A DNA stretch of 14,924 nucleotides from Chitinophagaceae bacterium (GCA_947472635.1 CANJDY010000025.1:1-14924), one strand, 5' to 3'. Positions 1 to 6,808 are shown, counted from the first letter of the stretch. A program made the numbers and translations. The notes: generated by a model not told the origin, from the letters alone.

Positions 1-252
1 AGATTCGGAAGATAAATGACCATGCGCTAACCCTGCCATTGCACTCAGGTCATTGGTATTGTGTTGCAATACCGTAAATCCATTATCCTCCATAAAGAAG
101 GAGCCTGACTGAACATCGGCTTTAAAATTAACTTTACTATCCCACTGACCTTTGTTTTCAATAAACTGCAGCTGCGCCATAACGGGTGATACAATAGCCA
201 CCGAAAATAAAAGGCTACAAATTAGGCTGCAATATGGAAGGAAGAATTTCAA
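1..252 (-). CDS. N-terminus of a secreted FIENKGQW-type protein (partial, cut by the left edge)
   Basis: This frame is open from the left edge and encodes at least 84 residues. The chosen start is TTG at 250-252, which gives MKFF followed by a long hydrophobic stretch and a cleavage site ending VMAQ, a clear signal peptide. An upstream TTG at 298-300 would add 16 residues. The ATG at 178-180 lies inside the cleavage site (M of VMAQ), so starting there would destroy the signal peptide. The mature part begins LQFIENKGQWDSKVNFKAD and continues with SGSFFMEDNGFTVLQHN. This is the hallmark start of very large Bacteroidota secreted proteins that often carry SBBP or PKD repeats and end in a gliding or type IX sorting domain; that part lies outside the window. 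The gene follows recG at short distance on the same strand. The identification of the N-terminal family is fairly sure; the function is unknown. Confidence 0.75.
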   Translation of the reverse strand, partial: MKFFLPYCSLICSLLFSVAIVSPVMAQLQFIENKGQWDSKVNFKADVQSGSFFMEDNGFTVLQHNTNDLSAMAGLAHGHLSSES

Positions 253-306
253 TAATAGTTTTTTACAATTTACTGAACTATGACCAATAAAACAATGCAA
301 AGTTTA

Positions 307-331
307 CTCATAGTACCTTACTAACTATGAG
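307..331 (-). terminator. perfect hairpin overlapping the recG stop codon
   Basis: Eight-base arms CTCATAGT and ACTATGAG enclose a 9-nt loop. On the minus strand the first arm contains the TAG stop of recG. No U-tract follows (GTAAACTTTGC), so it is not a classical intrinsic terminator. It may end or attenuate recG transcription before the next gene, or protect the mRNA 3' end. Confidence 0.35.
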
Positions 332-2436
332 ATTTTACTCCAGACTGTTTTTCCGTTTTGAATTTGGAGATAATTCTTTACTTGCAAATTTACTGCCAAG
401 TTTAGATCCGGATCAGCTTCAACTATTTGGGTAGCAATGTTTTTGGCCACTTCTAGCATTGCCCTATCTTGAATGATATTGGCTATTTTGAAGTCCAGTA
501 GCCCACTTTGCCGAGTACCCTCCATATCGCCTGGACCACGTATTTCAAGGTCTTTTTCTGCTACCTTAAAACCATCATTGGTAGCACACAAAATCTTGAG
601 TCTTTCCCTGCCATCCTGAGATATTTTATTACCTGTTAATAATATGCAAAAACTTTTTTCACTCCCCCTTCCTACCCTTCCCCTTAACTGGTGCAATTGC
701 GAAAGGCCAAATTTTTCAGCACTTTCGATTACCATCACAGAAGCATTGGGTACATTTACCCCCACTTCAATTACAGTAGTACTCACCATAATTTGTGTAT
801 CACCGGTTACAAACCTTTGCATATTGGTCTTCTTTTGGTCGGCCTTCTGCCTTCCATGAACCATACTGATCCAGTATTTGGGTTCCGGGAAAAAAGATTT
901 CACCTCCTCAAATCCCTTCATCAGATTTTCATAATCTAAGGTAGCAGATTCTTCAATTAAGGGGTAAACGATGTATACCTGCCTTCCCTTTACAATTTCT
1001 TTTTTGATAAAGTCCATCACTTGGGGCCGCTTATTTTCAAACTGGTGAATAGTTTCAATGGGTTTTCGGCCGGGTGGCAATTCATCAATTACGCTGTAAT
1101 CAAGGTCGCCATATGCAGTAAGGGCAAGCGTTCTTGGGATAGGCGTTGCCGTCATTACCAGAATATGAGGCGGAAGGGAATTTTTTTTCCATAACCTTGC
1201 TCTTTGCGCTACCCCAAATTTATGTTGCTCATCAATAACCGCAAATCCCAGATTTTTAAATACCACTTTATCTTCTATCACCGCATGTGTTCCTATCAAT
1301 AGATTTAAGGTTCCCTCCTCACAGGCTTGTAAAATTTCTTTTCGTTGCTTTGCTACCGTAGATCCTGTAAGCAATTTAACCGATATCGGCATTTCCTTGA
1401 GCAATTCGGAAATACTAATTAAATGTTGCTGCGCCAAAATTTCGGTGGGAGCCATTAATACACTTTGAAACCCATTGTCAGCCGCAATCAGCATACTCAG
1501 TAAGGCTACAATGGTTTTGCCACTTCCTACATCCCCTTGCAACAGCCGGTTCATTTGTTTTCCAGTACCTGTATCCTTCCTGATTTCCTTTAACACTTTT
1601 TTTTGAGCATTGGTTAATTGAAAAGGGAGGTATTGATTATAAAATGTAGTAAAAAGATTACCCACTGTATCAAATACCCAACCTTTACTAAACCGATGGC
1701 GGGTACTTCTAATCATACCCAATCGCAATTGAGCAAAAAACAATTCTTCAAACTTCAACCGCCTTACTGCATGGGTGTACAGCTCATCGGAGGAAGGAAA
1801 ATGAATATTGCAAAATGCTTCCCATCTTGAAATAAAACGATATTGAACAACCACCGAATCTGGAAGATTTTCGGGAAAGTCCTTGGGGGACAACAGTTGC
1901 AATAAGGCATAGGTCAGCTTACCCATCGCTCTGCCGCTAAGACCTCTTGCCTTTAATTTTTCTGTAGAAGGATAAATGGGTTCAAGGAATTTTTTTCCAC
2001 CGGCTTTTTCAGGTGTAAATATTTCTATTTCAGGATGTACCAGCTGTACCTTGTTCATAAAAAAGCTCAGCTTTCCAAAAACCAAGTACAGATTCCCTTG
2101 ATGAAGTGTTTTTTCAACCCAGTTGATACCCTGAAACCAAGTGAGTTCAATTTCTCCGGTATCATCCTGCAAATAAGCTACCAACCGCTTTGCTCTTTTT
2201 TCGCCAATAATTTCAAACCGGGTTAGGCGCCCGGCAACCTGGGCGTATTCAGTTGCAGGAATAAGATTTGCAATTTTGTCAACACGGGTTTTATCAATAT
2301 GCCGAAAAGGGTAATATTCAAGCAGGTCTTTAAAAGTAAAAATGTTGGCCTCTTTTTTTAACAAAGCTCCTTTCAAAGGGCCAACCCCTTTTAAGTATTC
2401 GATTGGACTAGCTAATATGTTATTGACTTGAGTGAT
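325..2436 (-). CDS. recG: ATP-dependent DNA helicase RecG (non-ATG start)
   Basis: RecG is the double-stranded DNA translocase that remodels stalled replication forks and Holliday junctions. Counting from the TTG at 2374-2376 (683 residues), the wedge/OB region covers roughly 20-230. Helicase motifs follow: Walker A GDVGSGKT 281-288, APTEILAQQH 309-318, DEQH 382-385, TATPIPRTLA 409-418, STTVIEVGVNVPNA 532-545, QLRGRVGRG 563-571, and the RecG-specific EIRGPGDMEGTRQSG 611-625. The frame stays open upstream of that TTG to 2448 and encodes NNILASPIEYLKGVGP, the conserved RecG N-terminal segment, so translation should start upstream. No ATG or GTG exists there; ATC at 2434-2436 or ATA at 2416-2418 are the only in-frame candidates, and the upper boundary given is the ATC. 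If neither is used, the product starts at the TTG and lacks the conserved YLKGVGP. Family assignment is very secure; the start is not. Confidence 0.95.
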   Translation of the reverse strand: MTQVNNILASPIEYLKGVGPLKGALLKKEANIFTFKDLLEYYPFRHIDKTRVDKIANLIPATEYAQVAGRLTRFEIIGEKRAKRLVAYLQDDTGEIELTWFQGINWVEKTLHQGNLYLVFGKLSFFMNKVQLVHPEIEIFTPEKAGGKKFLEPIYPSTEKLKARGLSGRAMGKLTYALLQLLSPKDFPENLPDSVVVQYRFISRWEAFCNIHFPSSDELYTHAVRRLKFEELFFAQLRLGMIRSTRHRFSKGWVFDTVGNLFTTFYNQYLPFQLTNAQKKVLKEIRKDTGTGKQMNRLLQGDVGSGKTIVALLSMLIAADNGFQSVLMAPTEILAQQHLISISELLKEMPISVKLLTGSTVAKQRKEILQACEEGTLNLLIGTHAVIEDKVVFKNLGFAVIDEQHKFGVAQRARLWKKNSLPPHILVMTATPIPRTLALTAYGDLDYSVIDELPPGRKPIETIHQFENKRPQVMDFIKKEIVKGRQVYIVYPLIEESATLDYENLMKGFEEVKSFFPEPKYWISMVHGRQKADQKKTNMQRFVTGDTQIMVSTTVIEVGVNVPNASVMVIESAEKFGLSQLHQLRGRVGRGSEKSFCILLTGNKISQDGRERLKILCATNDGFKVAEKDLEIRGPGDMEGTRQSGLLDFKIANIIQDRAMLEVAKNIATQIVEADPDLNLAVNLQVKNYLQIQNGKTVWSKIS

Positions 2437-2451
2437 GGTAGAATGTTTTTA

Positions 2452-2481
2452 CAAATATATTCTCTACTTCGGTAAAAGCAA
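2452..2481 (-). promoter_or_regulatory. predicted Bacteroidota-type promoter for recG
   Basis: On the minus strand TTG (2479-2481) is followed after 19 nt by TATATTTG (2452-2459). This matches the TTG-N19-23-TAnnTTTG consensus of the primary sigma factor in Bacteroidota. Transcription would start near 2444-2447. That leaves an almost leaderless mRNA if translation starts at the ATC at 2436, or a leader of about 70 nt for the TTG at 2376. Confidence 0.55.
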
Positions 2482-2570
2482 GTACCTAATGTGTAGGTAA
2501 AACGAGTCTATATAAAAGGTGCCCATCGGCAAAAGAGTCGGATGCTAAAAAAATATTTTTGGAAGGAAGT

Positions 2571-2605
2571 AGGGCGATATAAAGATGCACCCATTTATAT
2601 TCCCT
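2571..2605 (-). terminator. inverted repeat downstream of the DEAD-box helicase gene
   Basis: Arms ATATAAA (2577-2583) and TTTATAT (2594-2600) pair perfectly around a 10-nt loop, and are extended by AGGG (2571-2574) and CCCT (2602-2605) with a small internal asymmetry. It lies 27 nt beyond the helicase stop on the minus strand. A T-rich stretch follows only after about 16 nt, so termination activity is a guess. Confidence 0.35.
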
Positions 2606-2631
2606 AGTCGATGGAAGATGGAAAGCGTTAT

Positions 2632-3861
2632 TTAGCGAGCTGGCCTTCGTTGAGAATTTTGAGGTCGGGGGGCATTTCTTTGACCGCCACCACTTGGACG
2701 AGATGCAGCAGGATTATAAGCAGGGGCTTCGCCAAATTGCTCTGGCACTGCCAGTTTTGGCACTGACTTTCCCAATAATTTTTCAATCGCTGCAAATTTG
2801 CGTTGTTCCCTTTCACTGATAAAGGTGATGGCAGTTCCCTCTGCAGCAGCCCTGGCGGTTCGCCCAATCCGATGTACATAATCTTCTCCATCATGGGGTA
2901 CATCATAATTTAATACCATCCCTATATTATCGATATCAATACCTCTGCTAAGGATATCGGTAGCTACCAAAATTTGAATTCTGCCACTTTTAAAGTGCAT
3001 GAGTACCTCTTCTCTTTTATCCTGCTCTAAATCACTATGAATTTCATCTACTGGCAAATTGGTTCTTTTCAGATCCCGTGTTAACTGCTTCACACTGATC
3101 TTACTGCTGCAAAATATCAGTACCGAAGAAAAGTTTTTTTGATGTAAAATGTATTTTACCAAAGGGATTTTTTGGGTATCGTATACCACGTAAGCAAGCT
3201 GGGTAATTTTTTCATTGGGCTTGCTGATAGAAATACTCACTTCTTCGGGCTTGTGAAGAATGGTTCTTGCCAGCTCCCTAATCTTATGTGGCATAGTAGC
3301 AGAGAACAACAAATTTTGTCTTTTCTGCGGTAATGCATGAATGATCCGCATGATGTCATCATAAAAACCCATATCCAGCATACGATCTGCTTCATCCAGG
3401 ATTAAATATTTAAGTCCCTGAAACTTCACATAACCCATATTGATATGTGCCAGCATTTTACCGGGTGTACAGATAACTACATCTGCACCTGCACTCAAGG
3501 CCTTTTTTTCCTGAACAAATGCATTGCCATCTCCCCCACCATATACTGCAATGGAACTCACAGATGTAAAATAGGAAAGCCCTTCCATATGCTGTGCTAT
3601 TTGAATAGCCAGTTCGCGGGTAGGCACTATTACCAAAGCAGTAATACTTTGATGATTGAGTGGAGATGAAATAATATTATTAATAAGGGGAAGCAAAAAA
3701 GCAGCCGTCTTGCCAGTACCTGTTTGTGCAGATGCAATGACATCTTTTCCTGCTAATACCAATGGGATTACCTGTTCCTGAACTGGAGTTGCTTCGTCGT
3801 ATCCAGATGCCTCAATTCCTTCCAATAGTCGGTTGTCGAAACCAAAATCTTTAAACTTCAA
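2632..3861 (-). CDS. DEAD-box ATP-dependent RNA helicase (RhlE-like)
   Basis: The 409-residue protein carries the full set of DEAD-box motifs: Q motif GYDEATPVQ about 20-28, motif I AQTGTGKT 45-52, PTRELA 80-85, TPGK 132-135 (usually TPGR), DEAD 156-159, SAT 187-189, motif V DILSRGIDI 302-310 and motif VI HRIGRTAR 330-337. After about residue 380 comes a short basic, Gly/Pro/Gln/Arg-rich tail, typical of the RhlE/CsdA-like enzymes of this phylum that unwind RNA in ribosome assembly, cold adaptation or mRNA decay. The start is TTG at 3859-3861, giving MKFKDFGFD. No ATG lies between the upstream in-frame stop and this codon, and FKDFGFD is where homologues normally begin. The gene lies 42 nt downstream of the small hypothetical gene on the same strand, so the two are probably co-transcribed. 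The exact subfamily is less sure than the family. Confidence 0.95.
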   Translation of the reverse strand: MKFKDFGFDNRLLEGIEASGYDEATPVQEQVIPLVLAGKDVIASAQTGTGKTAAFLLPLINNIISSPLNHQSITALVIVPTRELAIQIAQHMEGLSYFTSVSSIAVYGGGDGNAFVQEKKALSAGADVVICTPGKMLAHINMGYVKFQGLKYLILDEADRMLDMGFYDDIMRIIHALPQKRQNLLFSATMPHKIRELARTILHKPEEVSISISKPNEKITQLAYVVYDTQKIPLVKYILHQKNFSSVLIFCSSKISVKQLTRDLKRTNLPVDEIHSDLEQDKREEVLMHFKSGRIQILVATDILSRGIDIDNIGMVLNYDVPHDGEDYVHRIGRTARAAAEGTAITFISEREQRKFAAIEKLLGKSVPKLAVPEQFGEAPAYNPAASRPSGGGQRNAPRPQNSQRRPAR

Positions 3862-3903
3862 AATACTGATGGCTGATTAGATTATTAAAACTTAAATACT
3901 CAA

Positions 3904-4263
3904 TTACTCACTCTCTGGTGCTGCATCCGACAGGGAAGCAATTGGCTGAGGAGTGATATTTTTTACGGTGATCTGGAATTTTGTATTTAAAATTACCTGG
4001 AAATGACCGGTTGCCAAAACTGCTTTGGTAGCCCCATCTTCCAGCATCGCTGCTGCCAGATGGCTAGCTAAATCTGAACCACTGATCACATTACTCACCT
4101 TACCTTCTGTAAACTCGATGGTGAATTTATAGCCCGCCTTTCTACCTGTACCGGCTCTTTCAAAATCTTCGCGGTTTAAACTTAGTAATTGATCTCCAGC
4201 TGCTGACTTTTTCAATAAAATTCTAATTACCGGCAGGTATTTGTTCCAGATATAAGTATACAT
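3904..4263 (-). CDS. conserved hypothetical small protein (119 aa)
   Basis: The start is ATG at 4261-4263. The product begins MYTYIWNKYLPVIRILLKKS, a basic-hydrophobic segment that looks more like an amphipathic helix than a signal peptide. A mixed alpha/beta region follows, with GRKAGYKFTIEF (about 41-52) and a strand-rich part ending FQITVKNITPQP, then an acidic tail (AAPESE). No enzymatic motif is visible. Proteins of this look are, as far as I recall, found in Chitinophagaceae without an assigned role. The gene precedes the DEAD-box helicase by 42 nt on the same strand, which suggests one transcript and possibly a role tied to RNA metabolism; that link is context only. I recognise no named family. 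Confidence 0.75.
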   Translation of the reverse strand: MYTYIWNKYLPVIRILLKKSAAGDQLLSLNREDFERAGTGRKAGYKFTIEFTEGKVSNVISGSDLASHLAAAMLEDGATKAVLATGHFQVILNTKFQITVKNITPQPIASLSDAAPESE

Positions 4264-4419
4264 ATTGCAGTTTTTTGATTCCTTTTTTTAATACCGGAAT
4301 TGAATAATTGATTTTAAATGATCGTGATACCACGTTAAAGGTAAGCTTTATTGCTATAGCAAGCCTTTTTGATTTGTCACAAGCGACATCCCCTAGGTTA
4401 CTTTCAGATCAGAAAACAG

Positions 4420-4454
4420 CCAATTTAAATAGAGAAATGAACGCTTGCGCACAA
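4420..4454 (+). repeat. left 35-bp direct repeat flanking the hairpin array
   Basis: This 35-bp segment starts CCAATTTAA and ends AACGCTTGCGCACAA, and is matched at 30 of 35 positions by 5152-5186 in the same orientation. It ends 2 bp before the first array unit. No further copy was noticed in the window. Confidence 0.8.
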
Positions 4455-4456
4455 AA

Positions 4457-5140
4457 CCCCGTCAGCGGTTGAAAACCCTGACGGCGGTTAACGAATACTT
4501 TCCCAAAAATAAAAGGGAAGGGCCTGATTAACCGCCGACAGGGCTGGAAGCCCCTGTCGGGGTGGATGAAAAACCGCGTCAGCAGTTGAAAACCCTGACG
4601 GTGGTTAACGAATACTTTCCCAAAACAAAAGGGAAGCAACTGATTAACCGCCGACAGGGCTGGAAGCCCCTGTCGGGGGGATGAAAATCCCCGTCAGCGG
4701 TTGAAAACCCTGACGGTGGTTAACGAATACTTTCCCAAAACAAAAGGGAAGCAACTGATTAACCGCCGACAGGTCTGGAAGCCCCTGTCGGGGTGGATGA
4801 AAAACCCCGTCAGCGGTTGAAAACCCTGACGGTGGTTAACGAATACTTTCCCAAAATAAAAGGGAAGCAACTGATTAACCGCCGACAGGGCTGGAAGCCA
4901 CTGTCGGGGGGATGAAAAACCCCGTCAGCGGTTGAAAACCCTGACGGCGGTTAACGAATACTTTCCCAAAAATAAAAGGGAAGGGCCTGATTAACCCCCG
5001 ACAGGGCTGAAAGCCCATGACGGGTGGATAAAAAACCCCGTCAAGGGTTAAAAACCCTGACGGTGGTTAACGAATACTTTCCCAAAACAAAAGGGAAGCA
5101 ACTGATTAACCGCCGACAGGGCTGGAAGCCCCTGTCGGGG
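4457..5140 (+). repeat. tandem array of six ~116-bp BIME-like palindromic units
   Basis: Units start at 4457, 4574, 4689, 4805, 4920 and 5036 (periods 117, 115, 116, 115, 116); the last ends at 5140 without the linker. Each unit has, in order: hairpin A (stem CCGTCAG/CTGACGG, one bulged C, inner stem GGTT/AACC, loop GAA); GGyGGTTAA; a central TTCCC/GGGAA hairpin around an A-rich loop; TTAACCGCC; and hairpin B (stem CCGACAGG/CCTGTCGG, inner stem GCT/AGC, loop GGA). The reverse complement of a unit closely resembles the unit, so it is a ~104-bp imperfect palindrome of two inverted REP-like hairpins, the layout of a BIME. A linker of about 11-13 nt, GGATGAAAA-like, separates units. Stop codons break all frames at intervals, so it is not coding. 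Copies differ at few positions, implying recent amplification. Mobilisation by a RAYT (Y1 transposase) is inference; none is in the window. Confidence 0.9.
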
Positions 5141-5151
5141 TATACAAAAAA

Positions 5152-5186
5152 CCAATTTAACAAAAGCAATAAACGCTTGCGCACAA
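5152..5186 (+). repeat. right 35-bp direct repeat flanking the hairpin array
   Basis: Second copy of the segment at 4420-4454. The first nine bases (CCAATTTAA) and last fourteen (ACGCTTGCGCACAA) are identical and all five differences fall in positions 10-20. It begins 11 bp after the last hairpin of the array. Confidence 0.8.
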
Positions 5187-5256
5187 TATTTGCCACAATT
5201 GGTAGTTAGCATTATTATAGGAAAGTGAAAATGATTGAACGAGGGTACAAAACCAT

Positions 5257-5277
5257 TTGTAGGAAAAATTCCTACAA
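5257..5277. promoter_or_regulatory. 21-bp perfect inverted repeat upstream of the 5364 gene
   Basis: Arms TTGTAGGAA (5257-5265) and TTCCTACAA (5269-5277) are exact complements around an AAA centre. Symmetry of this length suggests a dimeric regulator's operator or a small hairpin. It lies 86 bp before the ATG at 5364. The regulator is unknown. Confidence 0.45.
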
Positions 5278-5363
5278 TACTTTGCGTTTTTATCCTTTTA
5301 CTGAATTATCCTTCCTCCTGCTAGCTGGGCTAATACAAAGATTATTCATCAAAAATACGCTCC

Positions 5364-5876
5364 ATGAACACCCTACCGATTCACCCGCACAAAAAATTTA
5401 TAATAGAGCAGAATACCCACAATACCACCAGCTGGATTGGTCACCAACGATCCGACCCTACCGATATCAAAACTGGTCAAACCTTTATAGCACCTTGCGA
5501 AGCAGATTTGGAGGCAATTGAGATTTTTACCAGTTTAGTCACCCACCCCGGGGAAATGGTAATGACGGTTCACCCTTTTGATGAATCCTCAAAAAGCTGG
5601 GGGAAGGCCCTGGCATCTGCCAGTATACAACTTGATTGTGCTGATAGTGGGAAGTGGAAGTCTGTAAGCTTTGCCGGACCGCACTTAAAAAAAGGAGACT
5701 CTTATGGATTTCGACTTGAATGCCTCCATTCTTATATTGGGCTCGGTGAAGCAATCAGTAATTGTTCAAACCCTAGTGTACTCAATGGGCAGGAGTGGAA
5801 GTTGACCAATGCTGACAAGAAGGGACATTTCTACTCGTATTTCAACTTAGCCTACAGAGTTGCAGCAAGGGCCTGA
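5364..5876 (+). CDS. hypothetical protein, probable beta-sandwich fold (170 aa)
   Basis: The product begins MNTLPIHPHKKFIIEQ and has no signal peptide or membrane segment. From about residue 38 it reads as alternating strands: GQTFIAPCEADLEAIEIF, then VMTVHPFDESSKSWG, KWKSVSFAGPHLKKGDSYGF, and a C-terminal GHFYSYFNLAYRV. The pattern (a short turn after each strand, GxxYGFRL near the middle) is what jelly-roll or carbohydrate-binding-like modules look like, but no known family signature is visible and the fold is an inference. Similar stand-alone proteins seem familiar from Bacteroidota, without known function. The start is the first ATG of the frame. The gene is convergent with the secreted nuclease gene 37 nt downstream and follows the repeat array, with the 21-bp palindrome in its upstream region. 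Confidence 0.7.
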   Translation: MNTLPIHPHKKFIIEQNTHNTTSWIGHQRSDPTDIKTGQTFIAPCEADLEAIEIFTSLVTHPGEMVMTVHPFDESSKSWGKALASASIQLDCADSGKWKSVSFAGPHLKKGDSYGFRLECLHSYIGLGEAISNCSNPSVLNGQEWKLTNADKKGHFYSYFNLAYRVAARA

Positions 5877-5913
5877 AGAATGTGTACGACCTATTACAAG
5901 CCAGTAAATGAAG

Positions 5914-6549
5914 TTACAGGGCAAATTTAAATCCGGTCAATTGTTCAATTTGGTGAACGGTTACCTCATTGTTTTCAATACCATCTGCACGGGATAAATC
6001 ATTATTAAACAAATACGCTTTGTACGATTTCGTTTTCAAAATATGTATCACTTTCCAGCATTGCAATGGTACCGAAACCTTCCCTATTTTTTTTGCGGCT
6101 CCTACACTCCCAGCCCATACATGAATACTATCATCCTGAATGGCAATTTTTCGGGTAAGCCGCTCTAGTGCCTCCCAGTCGCCCGCATTTAATGCATGGT
6201 ATTGGGGAGCCATATTGGAAAAATAAAAACATTCTGCCATCACCATTTCACCCTGGCACTTGTTACTTGCTGCAGGACACATATGCCCACGGTCGGTTCC
6301 TGAATGAAGGTAATCGGCCTTTAAATTGGTTTCATCAGGCAGCAATGGGTCTGGTTTAAATTGATCCTTTCTACTGGTAGAAGAAGTACATAAAATCCTA
6401 GCGTTGGTTTCCCACCAATCTACCATCAGGGGATAAAATTTGGAAGTACTAAAAATAGAAGTGTAGTTGGCGTGTTTTATTTGGATTGTTTTTTGGGCAT
6501 ACAAATGGCCCCAAAAAAAAATCAGTAAAAAGGGAAATGCTTTTTTCAT
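5914..6549 (-). CDS. secreted DNA/RNA non-specific endonuclease (NUC1 / endonuclease G-like)
   Basis: The 211-residue protein starts MKKAFPFLLIFFWGHLYA, a signal peptide with likely cleavage before QKT, so it acts in the periplasm or outside the cell. It belongs to the beta-beta-alpha metal nucleases of the Serratia nuclease family: DRGHMCPA at 86-93 supplies the general-base His89, SNMAPQ lies at 111-116, and N121 in ALNAGDWEALE is the expected Mg2+-binding asparagine. Its length is normal for the small Bacteroidota members. Four cysteines (54, 91, 98, 107) cluster around the active site and a fifth is at 164; some could form disulfides after export. No type IX C-terminal sorting domain is present. 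The likely role is degrading extracellular nucleic acids for nutrients or defence. No inhibitor gene sits next to it, as expected if the enzyme is exported before it is active. The start ATG is at 6547-6549. Confidence 0.93.
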   Translation of the reverse strand: MKKAFPFLLIFFWGHLYAQKTIQIKHANYTSIFSTSKFYPLMVDWWETNARILCTSSTSRKDQFKPDPLLPDETNLKADYLHSGTDRGHMCPAASNKCQGEMVMAECFYFSNMAPQYHALNAGDWEALERLTRKIAIQDDSIHVWAGSVGAAKKIGKVSVPLQCWKVIHILKTKSYKAYLFNNDLSRADGIENNEVTVHQIEQLTGFKFAL

Positions 6550-6569
6550 AGAAAATAGGTATGCTCGCT

Positions 6570-6603
6570 CAAAGTTCGGGTACTAATGTTGAATAAACAT
6601 CAA
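6570..6603 (-). promoter_or_regulatory. possible promoter of the secreted nuclease gene
   Basis: On the minus strand TTG (6601-6603) is followed after 23 nt by GAACTTTG (6570-6577), one mismatch from TAnnTTTG. The leader to the ATG would be about 20 nt. The match is imperfect, so this is tentative. Confidence 0.35.
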
Positions 6604-6731
6604 CCCACAGAAAAAATTGTAGTCCTAATGCTGTAACAATGCAATATTGATAAGCACCTTCAGTTGTTACTAAAATAAGGAGGCTTAGATAAGATATCCA
6701 AAAAAACTTTTACCCGATAAAAAAGATGCTA

Positions 6732-6748
6732 AATGACCAGTAGTCATT
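6732..6748. promoter_or_regulatory. 17-bp palindrome upstream of the glutamate-synthase-like gene
   Basis: AATGAC (6732-6737) and GTCATT (6743-6748) are perfect complements around CAGTA. The size and symmetry fit an operator for a small dimeric repressor such as a TetR-type protein. It lies about 30 bp upstream of the candidate promoter at 6777-6808. No regulator gene is adjacent. The rest of the 292-bp gap 6550-6841 shows nothing else clear. Confidence 0.3.
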
Positions 6749-6776
6749 AAATGATTACCCTTATTTGCTAAAATAA

Positions 6777-6808
6777 TTTCTGCAAATGCTGTAAAATCAA
6801 TAGATTTA
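6777..6808 (+). promoter_or_regulatory. possible promoter of the glutamate-synthase-like gene
   Basis: TTTC (6777-6780), 20 nt spacer, then TAGATTTA (6801-6808) resembles TTTG-N19-23-TAnnTTTG with one mismatch in each box. It lies 33 nt before the ATG at 6842, a suitable distance. Confidence 0.3.

Noticed and set aside
2628..2906. Minus-strand 92-residue frame over the helicase C-terminus
   Set aside because: It lies wholly within the helicase gene in another frame and has no independent support.
4264..4419. Promoter upstream of the 119-aa gene (TTG with TACCTTTA) and the palindrome TTGCTATAGCAA at 4351-4362
   Set aside because: The spacer between boxes is only 16 nt, too short for the consensus, and the 12-bp palindrome could arise by chance in AT-rich DNA.
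4409..4639. Minus-strand open frame of 76 residues over the first array units
   Set aside because: It is a translation of the hairpin repeat itself (FGKVFVN.RQGFQ repeated) and stops where the unit changes; no start signal or independent coding evidence.
4457..5140. CRISPR array
   Set aside because: The repetition covers the full ~116-bp period with no unique spacers, and no cas genes are present.
4420..5186. Insertion sequence or integron with terminal direct repeats
   Set aside because: No transposase or integrase is encoded between the 35-bp repeats, and there are no terminal inverted repeats at the ends.
5024..5209. Plus-strand open frame of 61 residues over the last array unit
   Set aside because: Also read through from the repeat (NRRQGWKPLSG) into the flanking direct repeat; not a gene-like composition.
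5225..5521. Plus-strand open frame of 98 residues
   Set aside because: It overlaps the better-supported gene at 5364 in another frame and has no recognisable fold; its second half is only the frame-shifted reading of that gene.
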